Positions 34,397-42,323 of a stretch of DNA of 64,000 nucleotides are shown piece after piece. The translations under genes were made by a program, and so were the position numbers. The notes under the pieces are model-generated. The model had not been told where the DNA came from. It saw nothing but the letters and a program-made list of their open reading frames with translations, and did not search any database. The stretch is from the NCBI RefSeq assembly GCF_014642835.1, contig NZ_BMJA01000004.1, positions 3,678 to 67,677 on the forward strand, in the 5' to 3' direction. Each line of letters opens with the position of its first letter. The first letter of the stretch is position 1. The stretch comes from Dyella nitratireducens. GTDB taxonomy: Bacteria > Pseudomonadota > Gammaproteobacteria > Xanthomonadales > Rhodanobacteraceae.

Positions 34397-35830
34397 ATGG
34401 CGACTTCCAGCAACTCGCTGTCTGCGATCAACCACATCGTTGTCTTGATGCTGGAGAATCGCTCTTTCGATCATATGCTCGGTTTTCTCTATACCGATGC
34501 CGGCAATGTTTCGCCGGCAGGGCAAGCGTATGAAGGGCTCACCGGCAACGAATCGAATCCGGATGCCAGTGGCACGGCGGTAAGTGTGTTCAAGATCCAA
34601 GGTGGCACCAGCAGCACGTATTTCATGCCGGGCGCCGATCCTGGCGAAGGCTATACCGCGACGAATTCGCAGCTGTTCGGCAGCAATACGGCGCCGACAC
34701 CCCCGGTGGCAACCGGTCAAGGCTTCGTCACCAATTTCGCTTACACCTTGAGCTGGGAGTCGAAGAGCAAAGGCTATTCCATTCTGCCCGGCACGACCGC
34801 CAACGACATCATGGGCATGCACACGCCGCAGACCTTGCCGGTGCTCTCCGCGCTGGCGCGTGGTTTTGCGGTATGTGATCACTGGTACGGCTCGGTGCCG
34901 ACGGAAACCTTGCCCAATCGCGCGTTCGCCCATGCGGCCACGTCGCAAGGCCACATGGACGACAAGACCAAAACCTTCACGGCGCCCAGTATCTTCGGCG
35001 CACTCAGCAAGCAGAACATCAGCTGGAAAATCTACGGCTACAACGCCGAGCCGCTGACCCGGCAAACTTTTACCGACATCACCAATCTGGCTGACACCTA
35101 TTTCGGGCAGTTCACGGATTTCCAATCGGATGCGGCGAACGGCTCGCTGCCGTCGTACGTCTTCCTCGAGCCGAGCTGGGGTTCCAGCGGCAACAGCCAG
35201 CATCCCAACTACGACGTTGCGCTCGGTGAGCAGTTCATCCACGACGTGTATTACGCGCTACGCAACAGTCCATCGTGGAGTCAGACGTTGTTGATCATCA
35301 CCTATGACGAGCACGGCGGCTGCTATGACCACGTCTCTCCGCCCACCAATGCCGTGCCGCCGGACAGTTCGGCAGGCGAATACGGATTCGATTTCAAGCG
35401 TTTCGGACCGCGTGTGCCCACGTTGTTGATCTCGCCACTGATTCCGGCCGGAACGGTATTTCGTACATCGAGCGCGATACCGTTCGATCACACGTCGATT
35501 CTGAAAACCGTAGAGTTGCGCTGGAACGTGCCTGCGCTGACGGCGCGCGATGCTGCGGCGCCGGATGTGAGTGCGGTGCTCAGCCTTACGGCGGCACGCA
35601 CCGACGATCCGCTATCCGGCGTGGCCGTGCCGCAGTCGAAGGGCACGAATCCTTCGGCGAACAAGCCTTCGCATCTGCAGCAGGTGTATGCGGAACTGGC
35701 CGCGCATTTGCCGATGCCTGACCCTGCACCTGGCGCGCAGCCAGGTATTGCGAAGCTGGAAACGTCTGACGACTACGACCGGTATATCAAACAGCGGGTG
35801 GATGCGTGGAAGGCGCATCGCAAGCAGTGA
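34397..35830 (+). CDS. Phosphoesterase-family protein (phospholipase C/acid phosphatase type)
   Basis: A 477-residue protein of the phosphoesterase family that includes bacterial phospholipases C and AcpA. Key motifs are HIVVLMLENRSFDHMLG at 13-29, which carries the metal-binding Glu/Asn, and TYDEHGGCYDHVSPP near 305, with Asp, Glu and His ligands. There is no clear signal peptide after ATG 34397; the alternative ATG 34364 adds only eleven residues and no hydrophobic core, so export is uncertain. It hydrolyses phosphomono- or diesters such as phospholipid head groups. It is a single gene, with the 74-bp repeat one base after its stop. Confidence 0.85.
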   Translation: MATSSNSLSAINHIVVLMLENRSFDHMLGFLYTDAGNVSPAGQAYEGLTGNESNPDASGTAVSVFKIQGGTSSTYFMPGADPGEGYTATNSQLFGSNTAPTPPVATGQGFVTNFAYTLSWESKSKGYSILPGTTANDIMGMHTPQTLPVLSALARGFAVCDHWYGSVPTETLPNRAFAHAATSQGHMDDKTKTFTAPSIFGALSKQNISWKIYGYNAEPLTRQTFTDITNLADTYFGQFTDFQSDAANGSLPSYVFLEPSWGSSGNSQHPNYDVALGEQFIHDVYYALRNSPSWSQTLLIITYDEHGGCYDHVSPPTNAVPPDSSAGEYGFDFKRFGPRVPTLLISPLIPAGTVFRTSSAIPFDHTSILKTVELRWNVPALTARDAAAPDVSAVLSLTAARTDDPLSGVAVPQSKGTNPSANKPSHLQQVYAELAAHLPMPDPAPGAQPGIAKLETSDDYDRYIKQRVDAWKAHRKQ

Positions 35831-35831
35831 T

Positions 35832-35905
35832 GTAGGTTGGGGTGCAAACCCCAACATCACCATGCTTGGACACACGTCATGTTGGGGTTTGCACCCCAAC
35901 CTACG
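35832..35905. repeat. 74-bp hairpin repeat, left bracket of the dioxygenase gene
   Basis: A full copy. Its loop is nearly the exact inverse of that at 36696, so the two form an inverted pair around the 2OG-Fe dioxygenase gene. Confidence 0.93.
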
Positions 35906-35912
35906 GTTTGCG

Positions 35913-36647
35913 TCACGGCTTGGCGTGAAAGGTCACCACCAGCACATCACGATGCGCAGGCTCGCCGGCTACCAGTGGTGTCACCGGCGTTACGCCATGG
36001 AAGACGCGCGGATCATGGATCAACGCCGAGTCGAACGGATGGGTAAGGGTGAAATCGCCCAGTGGCTTGCCATCCGGCGCGTGGATGGTGGTGGTGCCGC
36101 TGGCGATGTTGTGGCGATCGATCAGCAGCACCAGCACGAAATCCACGCCATCGCGGTGACTGCCTTCGGGCGTGGGTTCGCCCGCTTCAGTGGAACTTGC
36201 TTCGATGCGGAACTGGTGCACTTCCACGTGCCAAGTGGCGATGCCGGGCGCCAGCGAGCTGAAAAAACCATTGCAGAACGCAAGGATGGTGCGCAGGCTC
36301 GCACCGTTTGCAACGTCCGGCTCGACCGGTTCGAACCAGCGCTCGATATCGCCTTGCAGGCGGTTGTATTGCAGTGACTGGTAATGCGGTTGATGTGGCG
36401 CAAGCTCGACCTTGCCGTGTGCGGTAGCGGCATAGGTGGCATGGCGCCGACGCCGTTGCCGCCCGGTGGCGGCAAGGTAGGGATCGGGGCCGAGCTGACT
36501 CCAGCTTGCGGTGAAGGCGTTCCAATCCGACAGTTCGCCTGACGCTTGCAGCAGCGGTTGCATGACATCTGCGGTGACGAAGGCGAAGCCGTCGTGCTCC
36601 ATGGCGTCGAATAGCGTTGGGATAGGTGAATCGATGCGCTTTTGCAT
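35913..36647 (-). CDS. 2OG-Fe(II) dioxygenase-family protein
   Basis: A 244-residue non-heme iron enzyme. The iron ligands appear as SHRDGVDFVLVLL (H-x-D) near residue 170 and a distal HDPRVFHGVTPV, with a final AHRDVLVVTFH strand that should hold the 2-oxoglutarate-binding Arg. This is the pattern of the 2OG-Fe dioxygenase family whose members include amino-acid hydroxylases. It should hydroxylate a small substrate while converting 2-oxoglutarate to succinate. ATG 36647 lacks a good ribosome binding site, so the start is tentative. The gene sits between two inverted copies of the 74-bp repeat. Confidence 0.82.
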   Translation of the reverse strand: MQKRIDSPIPTLFDAMEHDGFAFVTADVMQPLLQASGELSDWNAFTASWSQLGPDPYLAATGRQRRRRHATYAATAHGKVELAPHQPHYQSLQYNRLQGDIERWFEPVEPDVANGASLRTILAFCNGFFSSLAPGIATWHVEVHQFRIEASSTEAGEPTPEGSHRDGVDFVLVLLIDRHNIASGTTTIHAPDGKPLGDFTLTHPFDSALIHDPRVFHGVTPVTPLVAGEPAHRDVLVVTFHAKP

Positions 36648-36695
36648 GGAGGAATTGTACAGCCGGCGCCTGCCGTTCCTGCCTGTTCGCAATAT

Positions 36696-36769
36696 GTAGG
36701 TTGGGGTGCAAACCCCAACATGACGTGTGTCCAAGCCTGGCGATGTTGGGGTTTGCACCCCAACCTACG
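36696..36769. repeat. 74-bp hairpin repeat, right bracket of the dioxygenase gene
   Basis: A full copy in the opposite orientation to that at 35832 (loop ATGACGTGTGTCCAAGCCTG). It lies 49 bases upstream of the dioxygenase start. Confidence 0.93.
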
Positions 36770-36833
36770 TGCTACGTGCCCAGTGCCACCTCCCCTGAAA
36801 TCAAGGGAGGTGGCAGTGACATCTCGCACGGAT

Positions 36834-37232
36834 TCACCGCACGCCAAACATGTCTATCCTGGCCAATCCTTGCGCCTTTGCGTCGGCCAGCACCCTTGCT
36901 ACGGCGTCGTAAGCCACGCCATCCGCCGCATCGATTTCCAGCGTCGGTTGCTTGGATTGCATCGCGGCAACGCTCAACTGTGTTCTCAACTGATCCAGGT
37001 TGACAGCCGTGTCGTTCCAGTACATTGCGCCATCCGCTTGAATAGCCAGGTGGATGGAGGTGGGCGCTTCTGTAAGTGTGGTGGAGCCCTGAGGTAAATC
37101 CAGTTTCGTTTTATGCGTAATGATCGGCGCGCTGATCATGAAGATGATCAACAGCACCAGCATGACGTCGACCAGCGGTGTCACATTGATCTGGGCCATG
37201 ACGTCGTTAGATGCACGAACAGAGAAAGCCAT
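36834..37232 (-). CDS. ExbD/TolR-family proton-channel subunit
   Basis: A 132-residue inner-membrane protein: a short cytoplasmic start, one membrane helix (VTPLVDVMLVLLIIFMISA, about 17-35) with the proton-path Asp22, and a periplasmic domain of about 95 residues (for example LDQLRTQLSVAAMQ). With ExbB it would use the proton gradient to energise TonB-dependent import. No exbB or tonB gene is near, so it must work with a distant partner. The length is normal for ExbD. It lies downstream of the Spy-like gene on the same strand, but a terminator separates them. Confidence 0.9.
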   Translation of the reverse strand: MAFSVRASNDVMAQINVTPLVDVMLVLLIIFMISAPIITHKTKLDLPQGSTTLTEAPTSIHLAIQADGAMYWNDTAVNLDQLRTQLSVAAMQSKQPTLEIDAADGVAYDAVARVLADAKAQGLARIDMFGVR

Positions 37233-37359
37233 ACTTCCTCCTGAGCGAACGTGTTGATGTCGATGTGCACCCGGCAGATGGTTGGGGAACCGGGCGAGGC
37301 CAGCGTAGCGCAGCGTTGGTCGGTGGGATAGTGGTGGTCACGGTACGGCAGAGATAAAC

Positions 37360-37393
37360 AAAAAGGCCGAAGGCTGTGATGCCTCCGGCCTTT
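37360..37393 (-). terminator. Terminator after the Spy-like gene
   Basis: GGCCGAAGGC and GCCTCCGGCC form a stem with one mismatch around TGTGAT. On the minus strand a T-rich TTTTTGTTT follows. Confidence 0.82.
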
Positions 37394-37417
37394 GCGTGCG
37401 AGATGCAAAACTGCGGG

Positions 37418-37957
37418 TCAGCCGCCGGCTGTCGACGAGGTGCTGGCCGGCTTGCTTTCCTTGCTCCCCTTTGCCCCGTGTCCCCCCCGCTCCTTCGGCG
37501 GACGATTCTTGAACAGCTCATCGGCTGTTTGCTTTTGTTCCGGCGAAAGCACGGCATACAGAGAGCTGAAGGCTGACGACAGTTTCTGCATGTTGTCCGC
37601 ATTGAGCTGGGCGATCTTCGCATAGGACTTCATGGAGTCGTCTGCGTTCATGCTTTCCATCTGCTGATGACGTTCGTGCAGTGCTTTGCCCGTGTTTTGC
37701 GCGTTGTCGCGCATGACCTGGGCATAGGCATCCCACTGACTGGATTCCGCGTCAGTGATACCAAGCTCTTCGTGCAAATCGCTGATCTGCTGTTCCACCT
37801 CATCCATGCGCTTCTGCATATGGGATTTCTTGGCAGTCGGCGCGGTCGCGGACGATGCGGCTGAAGCCGGTGCCGTGCTCTGCGCCATGGCGGTGCCGCC
37901 AAGCAGGACCAGGGATAGCGCGATGGGTAAGGCGGCCTTGCTAAAGAGGTTTTTCAT
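37418..37957 (-). CDS. Periplasmic Spy/CpxP-like LTxxQ protein
   Basis: A 179-residue exported protein with a signal peptide (residues 1-25, cleavage after AMA). The mature part is helical, with QISDLHEELGITDAESSQW and, near the end, LYAVLSPEQKQTADELF, the LTxxQ-type motif of Spy and CpxP. These act as periplasmic chaperones or stress modulators. The tail (from about 152) is Lys/Gly/Ser-rich and disordered. ATG 37957 begins the signal peptide with GGAGC upstream. It lies 92 bases after a proline-rich envelope protein gene, a likely two-gene unit. Confidence 0.82.
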   Translation of the reverse strand: MKNLFSKAALPIALSLVLLGGTAMAQSTAPASAASSATAPTAKKSHMQKRMDEVEQQISDLHEELGITDAESSQWDAYAQVMRDNAQNTGKALHERHQQMESMNADDSMKSYAKIAQLNADNMQKLSSAFSSLYAVLSPEQKQTADELFKNRPPKERGGHGAKGSKESKPASTSSTAGG

Positions 37958-38049
37958 GATGGGAAGCTCCGATTCATGAGTACGGTCCAGGAGCGGACCA
38001 ACCAGGGCATGACGTGGCTGGATGCGCAGGGACAATCAATATCCCTGGC

Positions 38050-38409
38050 TCAATATCCTTGCTGTGGCGGATAGCCATTGTCGTAATAGACCACACCGGG
38101 CGGAGGAGGAGGAGGCGGTGCCGATGACTGATAAACCACGCCCGGCGGCGGCTGTGACGCGGAGGCGGCGGAGTTGGCGATGACGGCGCCGGCCACCACG
38201 CCGAGCAGGCCGGCGGCGATGGCCACACCTGCGTTGTTGCCGCCACGATCGCGATGGCGATTATCCCAGCGCGGTGGCGGTGGTGGTGGCGGGCGATGCC
38301 AGCCGCGGTCCGGACCGCGATGTTGGGCCTGGACCGGCATGGAAGGTGCAACGACCGCCACGGCGATGGCAATCGCAGCAAGCTGTCGGTATAGCGGGGT
38401 GCGAGTCAT
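38050..38409 (-). CDS. Proline-rich exported protein with glycine-zipper helix
   Basis: A 119-residue protein with a signal peptide (about residues 1-29, ending VQAQ). A basic proline-rich stretch follows (PPPPPPPRWDNRHRDRGG), then a small-residue helix (VAIAAGLLGVVAGAVIANSA, about 63-82) that could insert in a membrane as a glycine-zipper-like segment. A second proline-rich tail ends in YPPQQGY. GGAGGG lies before ATG 38409. Its function is unknown; the company of a Spy-like protein suggests envelope maintenance. Confidence 0.75.
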   Translation of the reverse strand: MTRTPLYRQLAAIAIAVAVVAPSMPVQAQHRGPDRGWHRPPPPPPPRWDNRHRDRGGNNAGVAIAAGLLGVVAGAVIANSAASASQPPPGVVYQSSAPPPPPPPGVVYYDNGYPPQQGY

Positions 38410-38699
38410 CAACTTACCCTCCTCACTATGCAACGTTATGCAACGTTTGTCGCACACATCAGGCCAGCCTCGAATGCGTGCGAAGATGGATATCGCAAAG
38501 ATGCCGCTGCAACCGATGAGCTTGGCGCGTCGCAGCGGTCAACCGTGGCCGGAGTGTATGACAAACGCCGTGCAGGTTGATGGCAGGCCGCAAGTGACGC
38601 TGGGAACGGTTCATGTAGCGGCCGTGGGTTGTGACGCACAAACAAAATAACGGGCACTTATCCTTTGCCCGGTTTATGGGATCTGACCAGGAGAACAGC

Positions 38700-39185
38700 A
38701 TGCAAAGATTTCGGGCGTACTGGGTTTTCGCGCTGGCCGCTTTCGCAGGTGGCATCCACGCGCAAGAGCAGGCTGCCAAGCCTCATGCCATCGAAGCGTT
38801 CGCCAAAGGCGCGCAGATCTATAGCTGCAAAGCCGCCAACGGCAATTATGCGTGGGCCTTGAAGGCGCCGGACGCAACCTTGAGCGACGCCAAGGGGCAT
38901 GCCATCGGCAAGCATTTCGCCGGCCCTAGCTGGCAAGCCGAGGACGGTAGCGTGGTGGTGGGCGAGCCGATCAGCGTATCGCCTTCGCCCGATGCCGGTG
39001 CCGTCGCGTGGATCGTGATGCATGCCAAGTCGCATACGGGACAGGGCGAGATGGCGAGCGTGCAATACATTGTGCGCACCCGCACGGAGGGTGGCGTGGC
39101 GCCTGCTACGGGTTGCGATGCCGCGCATGTGGGTACGGAAACGCGTGTGTCGTACAGTGCGGTTTATTTGTTCTTCCGTGGCTGA
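38700..39185 (+). CDS. Secreted DUF3455 protein
   Basis: A 161-residue exported protein. The signal peptide covers residues 1-21 (AFAGGIHA cleavage). The DUF3455 pattern follows: AQIYSCKAANGNYAWALKAP, then GHAIGKHFAGPSWQAEDGS and a C-terminal GCDAAHVGTETRVSYSAVY with the second cysteine. The family is found in bacteria and fungi as secreted beta-sandwich proteins of unknown function. CAGGAG is seven bases before ATG 38700. It converges with the ChaA gene, four bases apart. Confidence 0.85.
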   Translation: MQRFRAYWVFALAAFAGGIHAQEQAAKPHAIEAFAKGAQIYSCKAANGNYAWALKAPDATLSDAKGHAIGKHFAGPSWQAEDGSVVVGEPISVSPSPDAGAVAWIVMHAKSHTGQGEMASVQYIVRTRTEGGVAPATGCDAAHVGTETRVSYSAVYLFFRG

Positions 39186-39189
39186 GTAT

Positions 39190-40305
39190 TCATGGGCTGA
39201 ACACCAGCACGATAAACACCGCAAATAGCGAAAGGTGTACCGCACCCTCCAGCATGGTGGTGCGGGTGTTGGAAAACGTCATGGCGCTGAGGATCAGCGT
39301 TGCCATCAGCATCACGATGCTGGACGGCGGCACGCCGAGCAGCACGGACTGGCCGGTGTACAGGCTGATGGCGAGCACGGCGGGTACGGTGAGCCCCAGT
39401 GTGGAGGCCACCGACCCCAGGCAAAGATTGATGGCGCGGGTCAACCGGTCTGCGCGTGCTGCAATCAAGGCGGAAATGCCTTCCGGCGCGAACACCAGGA
39501 TGGCGATGATGATGCCGCCCAAGGCCTTGGGCGCGCCGGTGACGGCAATACCGTAGTCGAGAATTTTCGCCAGACTCTTGGACAGAATGACGATGGGTAG
39601 GATGTTCAACAGCAACAGGCCAAAGTGCAGCAACCGTTTTTTCTTGTCGATCGTGGCTGACTGCTGATGCGCCATGTCCTCGGCATCCATCGGCTGCTCA
39701 TCGGTCGTCACGAAGTAGCCGCGATGCCGTCCCGTTTGCAGCCACAGGAAAACACCATACAAAGCGATGGTAAGCAGCGAGAAGGCAAATGCCTGCGGAG
39801 GAGCCAGCGAACCATCGGATGTGGACGTGGTGAAGTCCGGCAGCACCAGCGCAATGATGGTCAGTGGAATGATCACCGACAGATACGCCGACGCACCTTT
39901 GAGGTTGTACGACTGTTCGTAATGGCGAAAGCCGCCCAGCAGCAAGCCCAGGCCCACGACGCCGTTGAGCACGATCATCAGCACCGCATACATGGTGTCG
40001 CGTGCTAGGGTGGAACTGCCGCTTGAGCCGAGCATCACGGCCGAGATCAGCACCACTTCGATGATCACGATGGAGAGCGTCAGCACCAAGGTGCCGAGCG
40101 GTTCGCCCAACATGTCCGCCAGCTCTTCGGCCTCATGCACGACGCCGAAGGCGACCCACACGATGACCAGGAACAGCCAGGCAAACAGCAGCAGGGCTGC
40201 CAGAGGGCTGCTTACGTTGCCTACCCATGCCGAGCCGAACAGCAGGAAGAGTGCCACGGTCAGCCAGGCGGCAAAGGGTCGCATCGTTGTCATGGTCTTC
40301 TGCAT
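39190..40305 (-). CDS. chaA: ChaA-type Ca2+(Na+,K+)/H+ antiporter
   Basis: A 371-residue inner-membrane protein with about eleven hydrophobic helices in two homologous halves. The CaCA-superfamily signature is in HEAEELADMLGEPLGTL (about 57-73) and again in LVFAPEGISALIAARADRL (about 270-288), with the acidic residues that bind cation. It exports calcium, sodium or potassium in exchange for protons, mainly at alkaline pH. The length and helix layout match E. coli ChaA. ATG 40305 follows GGGGC. It is a single gene. Confidence 0.9.
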   Translation of the reverse strand: MQKTMTTMRPFAAWLTVALFLLFGSAWVGNVSSPLAALLLFAWLFLVIVWVAFGVVHEAEELADMLGEPLGTLVLTLSIVIIEVVLISAVMLGSSGSSTLARDTMYAVLMIVLNGVVGLGLLLGGFRHYEQSYNLKGASAYLSVIIPLTIIALVLPDFTTSTSDGSLAPPQAFAFSLLTIALYGVFLWLQTGRHRGYFVTTDEQPMDAEDMAHQQSATIDKKKRLLHFGLLLLNILPIVILSKSLAKILDYGIAVTGAPKALGGIIIAILVFAPEGISALIAARADRLTRAINLCLGSVASTLGLTVPAVLAISLYTGQSVLLGVPPSSIVMLMATLILSAMTFSNTRTTMLEGAVHLSLFAVFIVLVFSP

Positions 40306-40372
40306 GCAATGCCCCGGGGAATCTCCAAGCTGGGCAGCATATTACCGAGCTGGCCGGTAACCATCCTAACAA

Positions 40373-40405
40373 CCTGTCCCCGTTATTCGACCTGTCCCCG
40401 TTATG
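40373..40405. repeat. Tandem 15-base direct repeat upstream of the RAYT gene
   Basis: ACCTGTCCCCGTTAT occurs at 40373 and again at 40391 (18-base period). Similar words precede REP-associated transposase genes in related bacteria, to my recollection. No other copy was noticed in this window. The rest of the 335-base gap shows nothing clear. Confidence 0.6.
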
Positions 40406-40640
40406 CGCTGCACCATGCAACGCGTTTCCCGTCACGGTTTTTTCATCGCCACGCGATAGGCTTATGCCGCAGCTTCTGTATAAGCCTGCTTGCGTTGCGC
40501 CGTAGAGCAGGTCGCTATTCGATTCACCCACGCAGATTCGCAGAAGAACGCGACGTTTCAGCGTGCCACGGTCTCGAAGCAACAGGGCGACATCTTTAAT
40601 AAAGACGACCGCACACGCATCGCCGCATGGAGGCTACACG

Positions 40641-41339
40641 ATGCCACGATCGCCACGGTTCGATCTTGCTTACGTGCCCCAGCACATCATCCAGCGCGGT
40701 CATGACGGCTGCGCATGCTTTTACAGTCCGGCCGATTACCGGTGTTACCTCGTGCAATTGCTGCATGCCAGCTTCCGCTGGGAATGCGCCGTGCATGCCT
40801 ACGTGTTGATGCCAAACCATGTGCATCTGCTGGTAACGCCGTCGCACGTAGGGGCGCTGGCGCACATGATGCAATCTATCGGCCGCAACTACGTGAGTTA
40901 CTTCAACGCCACCTACCATCGGTCCGGTACGCTATGGGAAGGGCGTTATAAATCCTGCTTGATCGGCGTGGATTATCTGCTGATCTGCCAGCGCTATATC
41001 GAGCTCAACCCGGTGCGCAGCGGATTGGTGGGTGAGCCGTCGTCCTATCCTTGGTCAAGTTATGCCTGCAACGCGCTGGGTGCTGTCGAGCCGGTGGTTG
41101 TTCCGCACGCGGAGTACGTGGCGCTGGGCCTTTACAGTGAGCAGCGCATGCGCGCGTATCGCCAGTTGTTTGAATGGGATATCCAGCCGGAGGTCTTGCG
41201 GGACATTCGCACATACATCCAACAGCAGCGCGCGCTGGGTTCGGCGACGTTCCAGGCGAGGGTGGAAGAAACGCTTGGCCGATGCGCAAGGGCCAGGCCT
41301 GCGCACCGGCCGCGCAAGCAGCCGCAGATGTTTGAGTAA
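40641..41339 (+). CDS. REP-associated tyrosine transposase (RAYT)
   Basis: A 232-residue single-strand DNA transposase of the Y1/HUH family (transposase 17, TnpA_REP). The metal-binding HUH motif is PNHVHLLVTP near residue 68; the probable nucleophile is a Tyr in GRNYVSYFN near 94, followed by GTLWEGRYKS and QRYIELNPVRSG. These enzymes cut and move REP hairpins and are usually single-copy chromosomal genes. GGAGG precedes ATG 40641. No perfect copy of the 74-bp repeat flanks the gene, only the ACCTGTCCCC pair upstream. It converges with the ArsR gene (four bases). Confidence 0.92.
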   Translation: MPRSPRFDLAYVPQHIIQRGHDGCACFYSPADYRCYLVQLLHASFRWECAVHAYVLMPNHVHLLVTPSHVGALAHMMQSIGRNYVSYFNATYHRSGTLWEGRYKSCLIGVDYLLICQRYIELNPVRSGLVGEPSSYPWSSYACNALGAVEPVVVPHAEYVALGLYSEQRMRAYRQLFEWDIQPEVLRDIRTYIQQQRALGSATFQARVEETLGRCARARPAHRPRKQPQMFE

Positions 41340-41343
41340 ACCC

Positions 41344-41694
41344 TTAGGACTCGAGCGTCGTTTTCAACCGAAGCAACGCTTGGTCCCACTGTTCCGTGAT
41401 CACGTCGAGCGAGCGCCGTGCCTCGTCCAGGCGCGACGCTTGCAACTCCCACAAGCGTTCGCGCCCTTGCCGGATGTCACGCACCAGCCCTGCATCGGAG
41501 AGCACCTGCAAATGCTTGGTGACGGCTTGCCGCGTGATGTCGGTGCCGGCCGTAAGCTGTGCGATGGATAGCGCGCTGCCGGCGCAGAGCAGCGCGATCA
41601 GGCGCAGGCGCGTTTCGTCGCCCAACGCTGCGAATACCGGCACGGCTTTGCGCAGCAGCGGAAATTTTCCGCCCGCGTTAGTGCGTGGCGACAT
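41344..41694 (-). CDS. ArsR-family regulator
   Basis: A 116-residue winged-helix repressor. The DNA-binding region is FAALGDETRLRLIALLC then SIAQLTAGTDITRQAVTKHLQVLSDAGLV (about 22-70), followed by a basic wing RQGRERLWEL. There are no cysteine pairs for arsenic, so it belongs to the group paired with SRPBCC proteins, which sense other signals. It overlaps the SRPBCC gene start-to-end by 17 bases and is translated second in that unit. Two GCAAC-N6-GTTGC palindromes upstream are its likely operators. Confidence 0.92.
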   Translation of the reverse strand: MSPRTNAGGKFPLLRKAVPVFAALGDETRLRLIALLCAGSALSIAQLTAGTDITRQAVTKHLQVLSDAGLVRDIRQGRERLWELQASRLDEARRSLDVITEQWDQALLRLKTTLES

Positions 41695-42139
41695 AGGCGT
41701 CGATATTGGTCATCTGCTCGTCCCAGCCGCTGCTGTTCATGCGGAAGGCTTCCAATCGCCGGTGAGCCGGGATCTGGTCGAAACCGGATTCCACCAGGCG
41801 CAGCAGTGTGCCTTCGGCGGTTTCTTCCAGTTCAAAGCTCACCAGCGTGGCGGGTTCCTGGGAGTAATCCACATTGGGATCGACCGCGTACGGATGCCAG
41901 CGGAAGGAAAGCAGGCGTTCCGGTTCGACGCGCTCCACCGTCACCTTCCAGGTCAGATGCTCGTAGCCGGGATAGGTGATGTTTCCCTCGCAGGGTTCGC
42001 CGGCGACGAAATGCTTTCCCTTCAGCGCGACGCCAAACCATTCGCCGAAGGATTCGGCGTTCGCCAACGCACGCCACACTTTCGAGCGTGCTGCCTTGAT
42101 ATGGATCTGTCGTTCAATGCGATCTGTCGATGTGTTCAT
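41678..42139 (-). CDS. SRPBCC/AHSA1-domain protein
   Basis: A 153-residue START-like protein with a deep hydrophobic pocket: IERQIHIKAARSKVWRALAN at the start, FGVALKGKHFVAGEPCEG in the middle and EETAEGTLLRLVESGFDQIP followed by the C-terminal helix with WDEQM. It is of the Aha1-like group, which binds lipophilic ligands; no catalytic role is sure. GGAGG lies seven bases before ATG 42139, inside the first palindrome, so a bound repressor would block expression. It forms an overlapping operon with the ArsR gene. Confidence 0.88.
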   Translation of the reverse strand: MNTSTDRIERQIHIKAARSKVWRALANAESFGEWFGVALKGKHFVAGEPCEGNITYPGYEHLTWKVTVERVEPERLLSFRWHPYAVDPNVDYSQEPATLVSFELEETAEGTLLRLVESGFDQIPAHRRLEAFRMNSSGWDEQMTNIDAYVATH

Positions 42140-42141
42140 GG

Positions 42142-42199
42142 GCAACCTCCTGGTTGCATATTAGATCCACGCTCGCGATTAATGCAACTGTTTGGTTGC
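42142..42199. promoter_or_regulatory. Two matching 16-base ArsR operator candidates
   Basis: GCAACCTCCTGGTTGC (42142-42157) and GCAACTGTTTGGTTGC (42184-42199) are both GCAAC-N6-GTTGC palindromes, 42 bases (four helical turns) apart. One covers the SRPBCC ribosome binding site. The other faces the divergent YCII/sigma operon. Confidence 0.7.
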
Positions 42200-42323
42200 T
42201 CTTCTATGCCATGCCGGCTAAAGATGGACTGGCTATGCTGCGCGGGATGTCCGATGGGCGATGGCTCGTGCGTCATCGGAGTGGCGGCGCATGTTGCCCG
42301 CCTCGAACCGACGGAGACTATCC

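Noticed and set aside
36648-36758. N-terminal extension of the 2OG dioxygenase through the hairpin repeat
   Set aside because: The extra residues are translated repeat DNA, the same peptide appears in other frames through other copies, and the family starts near ATG 36647.
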